Of a stretch of DNA of 64,000 bases, positions 44,106-53,314 are shown piece after piece. The notes under the pieces were generated by a model that did no database searches, had not been told where the DNA came from, and worked only from the letters and a program-made list of their open reading frames with translations. Both the position numbers and the translations under genes were made by a program. Origin of the DNA: Prevotella amnii DSM 23384 = JCM 14753 (lineage in GTDB: Bacteria > Bacteroidota > Bacteroidia > Bacteroidales > Bacteroidaceae); NCBI RefSeq assembly GCF_000378745.1, contig NZ_KB905270.1:1-64000 (forward strand). The letters run 5' to 3'. The stretch's first letter is position 1; each line of letters starts with the position of its first letter.

Positions 44106-45695
44106 ATGAGAAAAAAGTTACTTTTTGTAGCACTTCTTTTTGGAAGTGTTGTTTCTTATGCACAAGAAGTGTCAAAGGTGCCTACACAGGAAACATTTGA
44201 CTATAACCGTTGTGCCATCTCTGTAATCTCTATGGGTGGTGGAGCTTTTACACAAGGTATTGACAGCTGTGAGTTTATGTCGGGCAAATTCGACATTAAC
44301 AAAATACCATGTACGCAAATCGGCGTGGTAGGTAATGAGATTGTTGGCAAGAAGAAGCAGGTGCTTAAAGAAAAAGCAGAAGAGATACGTAAAGAGCTGT
44401 TGGCAAAGAATGTGGGTAAGCAAGTGTTGGATTATTGGTTGCAATACGATGGCAACGTGTTCAATTCATCTTTGCTCGCAAAGCGTACACGTTACAACAA
44501 AACAGACGCTGATGTGTTGAATGCTAACGTAGATAAGGTAAATACCTTAAATGCAGCAGACAAAAAACTGATAGGCAACTCTTATGTTGTCGTTTTGAGT
44601 GATAATGCTGATGGTAAAAGTGTAGATACATATGTGTTTAAGGCTGTTCTTAATGACACTGTTTTAACAGAGGTATGGAATAACTGGCTCGATAAAGATG
44701 CTTCTGCCGCAAATAAGAGCTTTTATGATAACCTAAAGGTGGATTTAGAGTTTGTGTATGCTGTAAACAACGCATACGAATCAAAGAATGACAATAAAGC
44801 CACTAAGCTTAAAGGTTTGTTCTCTAAAGGAAACAAGGAAGTTTCTCCTGATGACATAGACCCAGTGGCTACATTGAACAGTGCATTAGATGCTTTGGAG
44901 CGTAAGATAGACAAGTGGCAGGTAACCAGTACTATATTTGAGGTTAATCCTGTTGCGGCAAAAATAGGATATAAGGAAGGTTTGCGCAACTCTGACCGTT
45001 ACCGTGTGTTTAAGGTAGTTGAGGACGAGAATGGTAACTTAGAATATAAGAAGGTAGGTTTCGTACGTGCTACTGAAGTCTTTGATAACAGAACCGACGC
45101 TATGGGCGAGACCGATTGCAGTAAGTTTTATAAGATATCTGGCAAGACGATGAAAGAGGGTATGTTCTTGAAAGAGAAGAAAGACTTGAAACTCTCTGTC
45201 AGCGTGTCAGGTGTGCTTGGAGGATATAACTATGCTCAAGTGGATATAGACTATCTTTTAAAAACTAAGAATACACTTGGCATGATGTATTTTACAGGTA
45301 TATCTATAGGTTACCATATGGGAAAAAAGATTGTAGAAACAGGTTCTAAAACAGCTGATGAGTTGTTGCGTCCTCATTACATTCCGTTCTCATTGAATGG
45401 TGCTGTGGCTATTCACCCAATTCGTATTCTTGAGATTATGCCTAATGTTGGTATAGGTGGCGATTATTGCAGATTGTTGGGCGACACAAAGTCAGACAAT
45501 GACAATTCTTATAGTAAGCGTATAGCATATTTCGCACATGGTGGCGTGAAAGTAGGCTTGCAGGTGTTCTATCCTGTACAGTTGTTCGTGCGTGCTGACT
45601 ATTCATACAAGTTTAGCCAAGGTGAATGGTATATTGACACGCCTAACCGATTTGGAAAATTGTCTATAGGTGCAGGTGTTAAGGTTAATTTATAA
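44106..45695 (+). CDS. Exported protein with probable C-terminal beta-barrel
   Basis: The 529-residue protein has a signal peptide (MRKKLLFVALLFGSVVSYAQ). Residues about 20-340 are a mixed soluble domain that I do not recognise. From about residue 360 the sequence turns into alternating strands (LGMMYFTGISIGYHMG, GGVKVGLQVFYPVQLFVRAD) and ends SIGAGVKVNL, the usual terminus of an outer-membrane barrel. It lies between the two paralogous small proteins, 32 bp after the first and 6 bp before the second. It may form the membrane part of a complex with them, which is inference. Confidence 0.65.
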   Translation: MRKKLLFVALLFGSVVSYAQEVSKVPTQETFDYNRCAISVISMGGGAFTQGIDSCEFMSGKFDINKIPCTQIGVVGNEIVGKKKQVLKEKAEEIRKELLAKNVGKQVLDYWLQYDGNVFNSSLLAKRTRYNKTDADVLNANVDKVNTLNAADKKLIGNSYVVVLSDNADGKSVDTYVFKAVLNDTVLTEVWNNWLDKDASAANKSFYDNLKVDLEFVYAVNNAYESKNDNKATKLKGLFSKGNKEVSPDDIDPVATLNSALDALERKIDKWQVTSTIFEVNPVAAKIGYKEGLRNSDRYRVFKVVEDENGNLEYKKVGFVRATEVFDNRTDAMGETDCSKFYKISGKTMKEGMFLKEKKDLKLSVSVSGVLGGYNYAQVDIDYLLKTKNTLGMMYFTGISIGYHMGKKIVETGSKTADELLRPHYIPFSLNGAVAIHPIRILEIMPNVGIGGDYCRLLGDTKSDNDNSYSKRIAYFAHGGVKVGLQVFYPVQLFVRADYSYKFSQGEWYIDTPNRFGKLSIGAGVKVNL

Positions 45696-45701
45696 ACGTA
45701 G

Positions 45702-46238
45702 ATGAGTAAAGTAAAAAAAATATTATTACTCTCTCTTGTAGCATTACTATTTATACCTATAGAAGGGAGATGTAAAAAAATAGATAAGAAAAAATATCTT
45801 GTAGAATGGGCAAACTATGAGGTTTCTACTGTTGCAGTGGGACAGAATGGCACCAAGCACCTCAAGGTGTGGGGATTTGGCAAGAATGTCGACAAGGCAA
45901 TAGAGCAAGCCAAGAAGAATGCGGTGCATGCTTGTTTGTTCAGAGGAATACCCGGTTCAGCTAATGCTCGGGCTACTCCTGCAATATTCTCAAACCAAGG
46001 TAACGGACAGGTAGCGATAGATAACTTTGAGTATTTCTACAATTTCTTTGAGGATGCGAAAGAGTATTTGTCTTTTATCAATATTACTACAGATGGTGTT
46101 CCTTCAGGGCAAGATCGTAGAGAAGTAAAAAAAGGATATAAGGTAGGGCTGTATGTGCAAGTAATGTACGATAATCTAAGAGAAAAAATGAAAAGAGATG
46201 GCATTTTAAAGCAAGGCTCTTCAGGATTCTCTTATTAA
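45702..46238 (+). CDS. Exported LPP20/FlgT-like protein, paralogue of 43613
   Basis: The 178-residue protein has a signal peptide (MSKVKKILLLSLVALLFIPI). KHLKVWGFGKNVDKAIEQAK aligns with VLRVQGVGQTYHQAKVDAVR of the first gene, and YFYNFFEDAKEYLSFINI and KVGLYVQVMYDNLREKM align with its distal segments. The two thus share one fold and differ in anchoring: the first is lipidated, this one has no lipobox. It ends with a terminator at 46252-46300. Confidence 0.65.
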   Translation: MSKVKKILLLSLVALLFIPIEGRCKKIDKKKYLVEWANYEVSTVAVGQNGTKHLKVWGFGKNVDKAIEQAKKNAVHACLFRGIPGSANARATPAIFSNQGNGQVAIDNFEYFYNFFEDAKEYLSFINITTDGVPSGQDRREVKKGYKVGLYVQVMYDNLREKMKRDGILKQGSSGFSY

Positions 46239-46251
46239 TATTCTTTCATAT

Positions 46252-46300
46252 AAAGCAATCTATCGCATACGAAAGTTGCGGTAGGTTGCTTTTTCTTTTT
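46252..46300 (+). terminator. Terminator inside the envelope locus
   Basis: AAAGCAA.CTATCGC pairs with GCGGTAG.TTGCTTT and a T-rich run follows. It splits the locus into a three-gene and a two-gene unit. Confidence 0.7.
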
Positions 46301-46342
46301 ATATATAAATATAGGTGTTAATAAAATAATTATTAAGTAATA

Positions 46343-47299
46343 ATGAAAAAGTATTATGTTTTATTTTTAATGTGCTTTGTTTCTATAATAAGCTATGGTC
46401 AAGCTAAAAAGCCTAAACTAATGATTATACCTTCAAGATCATGGTGTACTCAGAATAAATTTATGAAGACTTACACTAATTTTGAAGGACAGCAAATAAC
46501 AGAGCCAGACTTTCAAAAGGCATTTGATGAGAATCCTGACATTAGTATGGTGATCAGTGCTATGCAAGACTTTATGATTAAAGAGAATTATAAGGTTGCG
46601 GATTTAAAGACTATATTAGCAAAGATAAAGTCTCGATCAGCACGCGACAACATGACTACTGCTGGTGGTGGCTTGCAACAGTCAGCTCTTGATTTGCTCA
46701 ATAAAACAGCAAAAGCTGATATCAATGTAGAGCTATATTATACTATTAAGAAAGATGGTCCATATAAATATGTAGAGTTTAATGTAGGTGCCACAGATGC
46801 TTATAGTGGTGAACCTATATCGCAAGGTAATATAGGTAGAGGTACTTCTGCTAATAGCACAGAGCTTGTTAATCAGTTAGAAGAAGCTGTATTGAGCTTT
46901 AAAGACAAGTTTATTGCTGATATGGATAGCTATTATCAAAGATTGTTTGAGTCTGGTAGGCATATTGTTGTGCGTTTGACATTAGCCAACAATTGCGATA
47001 TTAATTATGAGAAGGAATATCAAGATAAGGAACTTAGCAAACTGATAGAAGATTGGGTTGCAGCGCATGCCATGAAAGGAAATTACAATATAGATAATAA
47101 AACCGAGAACGAAGTCTTCTTTGATGAGGTTCGTATACCAATGATTTATACTACTAATACAGGTCAAACAAGAGGTTCTACTGCAGATTGGTTTGGTACG
47201 GAGTTAAAAAAATACATAGAAGGAATTACTGGTGTAAAGTGTAAAATTGACGTAGTAGGATTAGGTGAGATAAATATCATTTTAGGAGGGAAGTCATGA
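46343..47299 (+). CDS. DUF6175-like exported protein
   Basis: The 318-residue protein has a signal peptide (MKKYYVLFLMCFVSIISYGQ). PKLMIIPSRSWCTQNKFM, the helix-strand pattern of DMSMVISAMQDFMIKENYKV with DLKTILAKI, and KADINVELYYTIKKDGPYKY resemble DUF6175 of Bacteroidales, whose core is reminiscent of CsgG-type proteins (a strand series ADI, then VGATDAYSGEPI). The function is unknown. It overlaps the next gene by 4 bp. No promoter was seen upstream after the terminator at 46252-46300, so readthrough from the first unit is possible. Confidence 0.65.
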   Translation: MKKYYVLFLMCFVSIISYGQAKKPKLMIIPSRSWCTQNKFMKTYTNFEGQQITEPDFQKAFDENPDISMVISAMQDFMIKENYKVADLKTILAKIKSRSARDNMTTAGGGLQQSALDLLNKTAKADINVELYYTIKKDGPYKYVEFNVGATDAYSGEPISQGNIGRGTSANSTELVNQLEEAVLSFKDKFIADMDSYYQRLFESGRHIVVRLTLANNCDINYEKEYQDKELSKLIEDWVAAHAMKGNYNIDNKTENEVFFDEVRIPMIYTTNTGQTRGSTADWFGTELKKYIEGITGVKCKIDVVGLGEINIILGGKS

Positions 47300-48240
47300 A
47301 TATAATAAAAGGTGTTGGGTTAATGATACTTGGCGTATTTACTTTAACAAGTCATGCACAGAATACGCAGCAGATAAGTATATCTCCATATATAGATGAA
47401 GCAAGTGGTATACCAAACTCTGTTGAAAGTGTAGTGTATAGTAGGTTGGGAAGTATAATTACGTCCTGCGGCTTTGCAAATGCATTCAACCAGCGTTTTG
47501 TACTTGTTCCAAAAGTAAGTGTAGTAACAGAGGATATAACTGATACGGCTCCAGTGATGTTTGCTTATACTTTAAATATCAATTTGTGTATTGGTGATGG
47601 AGTTGCTGGCACACTTTTTTCATCTAAAAATGTAGAGGTTAAAGGTGTTGGAGTATCAAAAAGTAAAGCTTTTATGCAGGCTTTTAGTATGCTAAATGGT
47701 CGCAATGCAGAGCTGAAAGATTTTGTTGAGAAAGCTAAAGCTAAGATTTTATTGTACTATCAATTAAATGGTGCGTCTATATTGCAACATGCTAAAATGC
47801 TGGCTGATAGACAAGAATTTGAAGCTGCAATATGCGAATTAGAAACTATTCCTTCAGTATGTGAAGATTTATATACGCAAGCTAATAATCTTATGCAGAG
47901 TATATATAAAAAGATGCTGAATCAAGAAGGTGAAAGAATGTTGGCAAAAGCAACTGCAATATGGAATGCTTCTCAAGACAAAGAAGCTGCTATGCAAGCT
48001 GGAGAACTACTTTCTCAAATTAATCCTCAATCGGCTGCGTATGAAAAAGCTAAAATACTTTTTGCTTCTATAAAGAAAAGGATAGCTGCCATTGACGCAA
48101 GAGAATGGAAATATACCTTGCAAGAACAGCGTAATGAATATGCATTAGAAAAGTATCGTATCTCTGCTATAAGAGCTATTGGTACGGCATGGGCAAAGAA
48201 TCAGCCTAAGGTGATTTATCGTGTAAACAACTGGTGGTAA
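47296..48240 (+). CDS. Exported protein with FlgT-like segment
   Basis: The 314-residue protein has a signal peptide (MNIIKGVGLMILGVFTLTSH, cleavage after HAQ). The middle shows VEVKGVGVSKSKAFMQAFSM, again the GxG strand plus alanine helix seen in the two small paralogues. The distal half (about 160-300) is helical and charged with a repeat-like look. It starts inside the end of the DUF6175 gene, so the pair is translated together. A terminator follows at 48311-48350. Confidence 0.6.
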   Translation: MNIIKGVGLMILGVFTLTSHAQNTQQISISPYIDEASGIPNSVESVVYSRLGSIITSCGFANAFNQRFVLVPKVSVVTEDITDTAPVMFAYTLNINLCIGDGVAGTLFSSKNVEVKGVGVSKSKAFMQAFSMLNGRNAELKDFVEKAKAKILLYYQLNGASILQHAKMLADRQEFEAAICELETIPSVCEDLYTQANNLMQSIYKKMLNQEGERMLAKATAIWNASQDKEAAMQAGELLSQINPQSAAYEKAKILFASIKKRIAAIDAREWKYTLQEQRNEYALEKYRISAIRAIGTAWAKNQPKVIYRVNNWW

Positions 48241-48310
48241 TATGAGTAGATTTATAAAGAAAAGGAACTAAGTGTGTTGTATTTAGTAAAAACATAACAG
48301 AAATAAAGTA

Positions 48311-48350
48311 ATTGCATAGAGATAATTGTTTCTATGCAATTTCTTTTTTA
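48311..48350 (+). terminator. Terminator after the envelope locus
   Basis: ATTGCATAGA pairs with TCTATGCAAT around a 10-nt loop and a TTTCTTTTTT run follows. It ends the second unit of the locus. Confidence 0.8.
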
Positions 48351-48554
48351 TAGATAAAGGTTGTTGGTATTTTATTTTAAGAGTTATAGTATAAAAAGAA
48401 TTTTATAGAAAATGGAATTAGCTTATTAATATTATATGTTTAATATAATATAGAGTTGGGGTATGAGAGTGTAACTGTTTAGTGTTTTCGCACACAAAGG
48501 TGTTTGACTTGTGTCAAGAAAGTATGGCTTTTTGATAAAAAACTTTGTAATTTC

Positions 48555-48586
48555 TTTGTTGTACTATAAAGTTCTGCATACCTTTG
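48555..48586 (+). promoter_or_regulatory. Promoter of ncRNA copy A
   Basis: TTTG (48555-48558), a 20-nt spacer and TACCTTTG (48579-48586) match the consensus exactly. Transcription should start near 48593. Confidence 0.8.
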
Positions 48587-48592
48587 CATCAT

Positions 48593-48787
48593 CAAAAGGT
48601 TAATAGATTGTTTAGGTTAGTAATAATAAATTTAGGTTTTTAGTTATTTTATTTAGGTAAATGTTTAATAGATTGTTCAGGAATAACAAAGGCAACCGTG
48701 AGGCTCCCTTTTTAAAAAAGAACTTTTAAAGTATTAAACATACGCAAAACGCCAAAACTCGATAGAGAGCTTTGGTGTTTTTTTTTT
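48593..48787 (+). ncRNA. Candidate small RNA, copy A of a two-copy family
   Basis: A strong promoter and a terminator (AACGCCAAA.CTC/GAG.TTTGGTGTT plus ten T, 48748-48787) bound a transcript of about 195 nt with no gene attached. Its 5' part (AATAGATTGTTTAGGTTAGT, then TTTAGGTTTTTAGTTATTT) is shared almost base for base with copy B at 61852-62134, as are GATTGTTCAGG and the ACCGTGAGG box. A 22-codon frame (48661-48729) with start MFNRLFRNNKG lies inside, so a leader peptide or dual-function RNA is also possible. I cannot assign it to a known RNA family. Confidence 0.6.
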
Positions 48788-48790
48788 AGG

Positions 48791-49062
48791 TGCTTTTAGT
48801 ACAAGTGTTTTAATATTTAAAAGTATAGGATAAGATCTTTAAAGACTGTAACAACATAGCTAAAATGAAGGTGTATTTATGGTGAGGTTAAAATAAAAAT
48901 TTGTAGCAGGTTAATGTTATGTGAAAGATATAACATAAGAATAAAGGTATAATGATAATAGAAATTATATTTAAAAACAAAGCAAACATAAAAAAATAGA
49001 TATAAAATGTATGTATAATATCAAAAAATAGTATATTTGCATTCTTATAATCTATATTTATT
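48791..49062. other. Intergenic region before the methyltransferase-like gene
   Basis: It is AT-rich. A candidate box TATATTTG at 49032-49039 lies close to the gene start; no further signal was seen. Confidence 0.4.
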
Positions 49063-49674
49063 ATGTTTTATATATTAAAGCGATGTTTTGTTTGGTTACG
49101 CCGTATGCGTTACTCACGTGGCTTTGGGGTGCAATCTCCATGGGCATATAAGTTTGTTCGTGAGGTAATCAATAATCATACACACTACAACAAATATGAC
49201 ACATTGAAGCAACAAGTATTTGGTTTAGATAAGCGTAAACGCAAGTTGTGTAGATTTTATTATAGAATGGCAAGGTTTATTAACCCAAACCATATAATAG
49301 ATTTTTATCCAGATAGTACAGCTTATAAGGCTTATTTTATGGCAAGTTCTCATAAAAAACCTTATTTATTAGTAAGTAACCGAACAAGTAAGGAGCAGCT
49401 CCACTTATTTATAAAAGAGCTAACAGCCAAAACAGTTCTTGTGCGTATTACTTTAGAGGGTTATTATGAAGAGTTTATAAATAATATTTTATCCAGTTTA
49501 TCAGCAACTTCTGTAATTATACTTGAGCATATTCATAAAGATAAATATACTACACATTACTGGGAACAGATTATAGCAGACAGTAGGATAGGAGTATCGT
49601 TCGATCTTTATTACTGTGGTGTGCTTTTTCTGAATACAAAAATGTATAAGCAAAATTATATTATCAACTTTTAA
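49063..49674 (+). CDS. Degenerate SAM-methyltransferase-like protein
   Basis: The 203-residue protein keeps the family start RYSRGFGVQSPWAYKFVREV and the end FDLYYCGVLFLNTKMYKQNYI, which match a Bacteroidetes group of class I methyltransferase-like proteins, usually somewhat longer. Between these, the glycine-rich SAM-binding loop (normally DxGxGxG) is missing: the segment FINPNHIIDFYPDSTAYKAY has no such glycines. It is therefore probably inactive as a methyltransferase or has another role. It stands alone between an ncRNA and the DUF2795 gene. Confidence 0.6.
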   Translation: MFYILKRCFVWLRRMRYSRGFGVQSPWAYKFVREVINNHTHYNKYDTLKQQVFGLDKRKRKLCRFYYRMARFINPNHIIDFYPDSTAYKAYFMASSHKKPYLLVSNRTSKEQLHLFIKELTAKTVLVRITLEGYYEEFINNILSSLSATSVIILEHIHKDKYTTHYWEQIIADSRIGVSFDLYYCGVLFLNTKMYKQNYIINF

Positions 49675-49825
49675 TCGTAAAGTTAAAAAGAAGATATAAG
49701 ATTATTTGTGAAAGTAAAAACCTTGATTTTATCTGAAATTCTAAAGTTAGTAATAATTACTTTTTCTGTAAGAAAGATAGTTATATAAATAATAGAAAAA
49801 GTATATAAAAAAAGTGGCAAATAAC

Positions 49826-49855
49826 TTGTAAATAGAAATAAAAATATTACTTTTG
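49826..49855 (+). promoter_or_regulatory. Promoter of the DUF2795 gene
   Basis: TTG (49826-49828), a 19-nt spacer and TACTTTTG (49848-49855) fit the consensus. The leader is about 30 nt. Confidence 0.7.
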
Positions 49856-49888
49856 CAGCTATAAAATAATTATTTAACTTATAATATT

Positions 49889-50110
49889 ATGTATTGGACA
49901 TTAGAGTTAGCCTCTAAATTAGAAGATGCACCATGGCCTGCTACCAAAGATGAGTTGATAGACTATGCTATGCGTTCTGGAGCCCCTTTAGAGGTACTAG
50001 AAAATTTACAGGAAATAGAAGATGAAGGCGATGTCTATGATAGTATAGAAGACATTTGGCCAGATTACCCATCAAAAGATGATTTCTTATGGAATGAAGA
50101 TGAGTATTAA
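49889..50110 (+). CDS. DUF2795 family small acidic protein
   Basis: The 73-residue protein MYWTLELASKLEDAPWPATK with DELIDYAMRSGAPLEVLENL is the DUF2795 signature. It is strongly acidic, especially at the C-terminus, has no signal peptide and is presumably cytoplasmic. Its function is unknown. It has its own promoter and is probably followed by a short gap before the PorT-like gene. Confidence 0.93.
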   Translation: MYWTLELASKLEDAPWPATKDELIDYAMRSGAPLEVLENLQEIEDEGDVYDSIEDIWPDYPSKDDFLWNEDEY

Positions 50111-50194
50111 TTCTATAAGATAAAGTAAAATTTAAAATAATATTAGGGGTTGTTTGCATTTCATGCGAGCAACCTTTTTCAATAATTTACTTTT

Positions 50195-50821
50195 ATGAGA
50201 AAGTTGTTATATTTAGTTTTCACCGTTTTATCTATATTATATTCAGATAATATAAATGCTCAAAAGGTACAATTTGGAGTGAGAGCAGGTTTAGATGTTA
50301 GTGAGATTAGCTTTAGTAGCAATATTATAGAAGAGAAAAGCTATAAGGGCTGGTTTGTAGGTCCTACAGCGAAGTTCTCTTTACTGCCAACAGGTCTTGG
50401 TGTTGATATTTCTACATTGTATGACTGCCATTCTGTAAATATAAAAAACACTATTGGCGAAAATATGACAATAAAGTATCAACAGATAGCTATTCCTATA
50501 AATTTAAACTATTCAGTGGGTTTAGGTGATATAGCAAGTATATCTTTTTTTGCAGGTCCACAGTGGAATATTAATATAATAAGTAATGAGTTTGAGTGGA
50601 ATAAAATTAAAAGTTATTTACTTAATAATAGTACTTTTAGTATAAATGTAGGTTTAGGAATAAATGTCTTTAGTAATTTTCAGATAAGAGGCAGTTACAA
50701 TATAGCTTGTGGTAAGTCGAGAGATGTTACTTTTGAAAATATAACTAACAATATAATCAAGGCAAAGAAAAATAATAACTCGTGGCAGATAGGTATAGTT
50801 TTATTTTTTAATAGGTCATAA
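50195..50821 (+). CDS. Outer-membrane beta-barrel protein (PorT/OMP_b-brl_2 type)
   Basis: The 208-residue protein has a signal peptide (cleavage after INAQ) and the pattern of small barrels: FGVRAGLDVSEISFSS, GWFVGPTAKFSLL, LGVDISTLYD, then paired strands to the end NSWQIGIVLFFNRS. The family includes PorT-like proteins of type IX secretion and many uncharacterised ones; the specific role is open. It is followed 31 bp later by priA, probably in the same transcript. Confidence 0.85.
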   Translation: MRKLLYLVFTVLSILYSDNINAQKVQFGVRAGLDVSEISFSSNIIEEKSYKGWFVGPTAKFSLLPTGLGVDISTLYDCHSVNIKNTIGENMTIKYQQIAIPINLNYSVGLGDIASISFFAGPQWNINIISNEFEWNKIKSYLLNNSTFSINVGLGINVFSNFQIRGSYNIACGKSRDVTFENITNNIIKAKKNNNSWQIGIVLFFNRS

Positions 50822-50852
50822 TAACACAAGCATAAAAAAAGGAAAGTATCTA

Positions 50853-53150
50853 ATGCTATATGCTAATATTATTCTTCCAGTGCCTTTAGAGACACAGTTT
50901 TCTTATATTGTTCCAGAATCTCTTTCTGAAAAGATTGCAGTAGGAATGCGTGTATTGGTACCCTTTGGTAAAACAAAGACATACATAGGAATTGTAAGTT
51001 TGTTTCCTGCCCCTGCTCCTAATGAAATTACTGACAAGAAGGGTGATAAAATATCTTTTAAAGAAATATTATCTATATTTGAACCAACTCCAGTTGTTTT
51101 GCCTACCCAACTTGAGTTATGGCAATGGATAGGCAGTTATTATATGGCTCCAATAGGTGATGTATATAAGGCAGCTTTCCCTTTAGGCTTAAAAACGGAA
51201 GATAAGTATAAACCACGAGTAGAGCTTTATATAACTCTTACTGATTATTATAAAGATAATAATGCTTTAAGCGAATTGCTACATAATTTTGGAAGAGCAA
51301 AGAAGCAAGAGGTAGTATTGTTAAAATATTTGCAGTTAGCCGAAGTAGATAAGGTAAAGCATCTATCTGCGAATACATTATTAAAAGAGGTTACGCGTGA
51401 AGAGCTTCTTAATGAAAGCCATTGTAATATATCTATTATTCATGCTCTTGTAGAGCGAAAGGTGTTATGTACATATGAAAAAGAGGTGGGGCGTTTGCAG
51501 AGCGGTCTTGCTACACACTATGAAAAGATAAAAACATTAAATGAAGCACAAAGTAATGCGTATAATAATATTTTACTTCAGATGATGACGCATAGGGTAA
51601 CTTTATTACATGGAGTTACCTCTTCTGGAAAGACAGAAATATATATACACCTTATTCAGAAAGCTATAGAGGAACATAAGCAGGTACTCTATTTAGTACC
51701 AGAGATAGCTTTGACGGTGCAAATGACGAGCAGACTGCAGACTGTTTTTGGAAATAGATTAGGTATTTATCATAGCAAATACAGTGATGCAGAGCGTGTA
51801 GAAATATGGAAAAAGCAGCTTTCTAATAGTCCATATAGCGTGATATTAGGAGTGAGGAGTGCTATATTTTTACCATTTCAGCAATTAGGATTAGTAATTG
51901 TAGATGAAGAGCATGAGCAAAGCTTTAAGCAGCAAGACCCTTCTCCTCGTTATCATGCACGTTCAGCAGCTATTATTTTAGCCAGTATACATAAGGCAAA
52001 AGTACTTTTAGGGACAGCTACTCCATCAATAGAAACTTATTATAATGCGCAAAAAGGGAAGTTTGGTTTTGTAGAATTGTCACGAAGATATAAGGATATA
52101 CAGCTTCCTCAAGTGGAAATAGTTAATATAAAAGATTTGCGCAGACGTAAAATGTTATGTGGACCTTTCTCTCCTCGATTACTTAGAGTAGTGCAAGACT
52201 CATTAGAAAGAGGCGAGCAGGTTATTCTTTTTCAGAATCGTCGTGGATTTGCACCTATGTTAGAGTGTAGGGAGTGTGGTTGGATACCAAAGTGTCCAAA
52301 TTGCGATGTATCGCTAACACTACATAAGAAAATGAATATACTTACTTGCCATTATTGTGGATATGCTAATAAAATTCCAGTAGAGTGTCCATGTTGTCAT
52401 GCAAAAGATATTCGTAGTCGTGGGTATGGTACAGAGAAAGTAGAAGATGAAATTAGTAAAATATTACCTAAAGCTAAGATAGCACGAATGGATTTAGATA
52501 CTACGCGAACACATAATGCATATGATCGTATTATTACCGATTTCTCTTTAGGTAAGACTAATTTGCTTATTGGTACGCAGATGGTGACAAAAGGACTCGA
52601 CTTTGACAATGTTTCCGTTGTAGGGATATTAGACGCCGACTCTATGTTAAACTATCCTGACTTCAGAGCCTATGAAGAAGCTTTTACGATGATGTGTCAA
52701 GTAAGTGGACGCGCGGGGCGAAAAGGTAAGCAAGGATTGGTTATTTTACAAACAGGAAGTGAAGATTTAAGTGTTATTCAGCAAGTGGTGCATAACGATT
52801 ATAAAAGTTTTTATCGTGATGTCTTAGAAGAGAGAAGAGCTTTCCATTACCCTCCTTTTTATCGTTTAATTTATGTTTACTTAAAGCATCGTGAAGAAAG
52901 TATTGTAGAAACAGCAGGATATGAGCTTGGAGCACGCTTACGAGAAATTTTTGGAGATCGTGTTTTAGGTCCGGATAAACCAACAGTATCACGCATAAAA
53001 ACGCTTAGTATTCGTAAAATAGTGCTTAAACTTGAAAATAGAATAGACTTTATTAGAGTGAAGCAAGCACTTAGGGAAGTGCAAACTTCTATGTTACATG
53101 ATAAACGTTATGGTGCTTTGATAATATATTATGATGTAGATCCTCAGTAA
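50853..53150 (+). CDS. priA: Primosomal protein N' (replication restart helicase)
   Basis: The 765-residue helicase has the N-terminal DNA-binding domain, Walker A LLHGVTSSGKTEIYIHLI, Walker B VIVDEEHEQSFKQQ, and the zinc-binding insertion with eight cysteines (CRECGWIPKCPNCD, CHYCGYANKIPVECPCC), followed by GTQMVTKGLDFDNVSVVG and QVSGRAGRKGKQG. It restarts collapsed replication forks. Length is close to the usual 730-820. It converges with the FadL-like gene. Confidence 0.96.
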   Translation: MLYANIILPVPLETQFSYIVPESLSEKIAVGMRVLVPFGKTKTYIGIVSLFPAPAPNEITDKKGDKISFKEILSIFEPTPVVLPTQLELWQWIGSYYMAPIGDVYKAAFPLGLKTEDKYKPRVELYITLTDYYKDNNALSELLHNFGRAKKQEVVLLKYLQLAEVDKVKHLSANTLLKEVTREELLNESHCNISIIHALVERKVLCTYEKEVGRLQSGLATHYEKIKTLNEAQSNAYNNILLQMMTHRVTLLHGVTSSGKTEIYIHLIQKAIEEHKQVLYLVPEIALTVQMTSRLQTVFGNRLGIYHSKYSDAERVEIWKKQLSNSPYSVILGVRSAIFLPFQQLGLVIVDEEHEQSFKQQDPSPRYHARSAAIILASIHKAKVLLGTATPSIETYYNAQKGKFGFVELSRRYKDIQLPQVEIVNIKDLRRRKMLCGPFSPRLLRVVQDSLERGEQVILFQNRRGFAPMLECRECGWIPKCPNCDVSLTLHKKMNILTCHYCGYANKIPVECPCCHAKDIRSRGYGTEKVEDEISKILPKAKIARMDLDTTRTHNAYDRIITDFSLGKTNLLIGTQMVTKGLDFDNVSVVGILDADSMLNYPDFRAYEEAFTMMCQVSGRAGRKGKQGLVILQTGSEDLSVIQQVVHNDYKSFYRDVLEERRAFHYPPFYRLIYVYLKHREESIVETAGYELGARLREIFGDRVLGPDKPTVSRIKTLSIRKIVLKLENRIDFIRVKQALREVQTSMLHDKRYGALIIYYDVDPQ

Positions 53151-53230
53151 AAAGTAAATGGAAATAATATTATTAGGCTTTATTTGTAATAGTAGAGATA
53201 TAGATTAAAGATATATAAAACAAAAAGAAA

Positions 53231-53264
53231 GCGACTTTATCTGCTTCACAGCAGTGTAAGTCGC
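53231..53264 (-). terminator. Terminator of the FadL-like gene
   Basis: GCGACTT pairs with AAGTCGC around a 20-nt loop that itself can pair (CTGC/GCAG). On the minus strand TTTCTTTTTG follows, so it mainly serves the porin gene; it also lies downstream of priA. Confidence 0.65.
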
Positions 53265-53314
53265 ATACTTGTTTATAAGAAATGTATAAATATTTTTATT
53301 AATTATTTGTTTGA

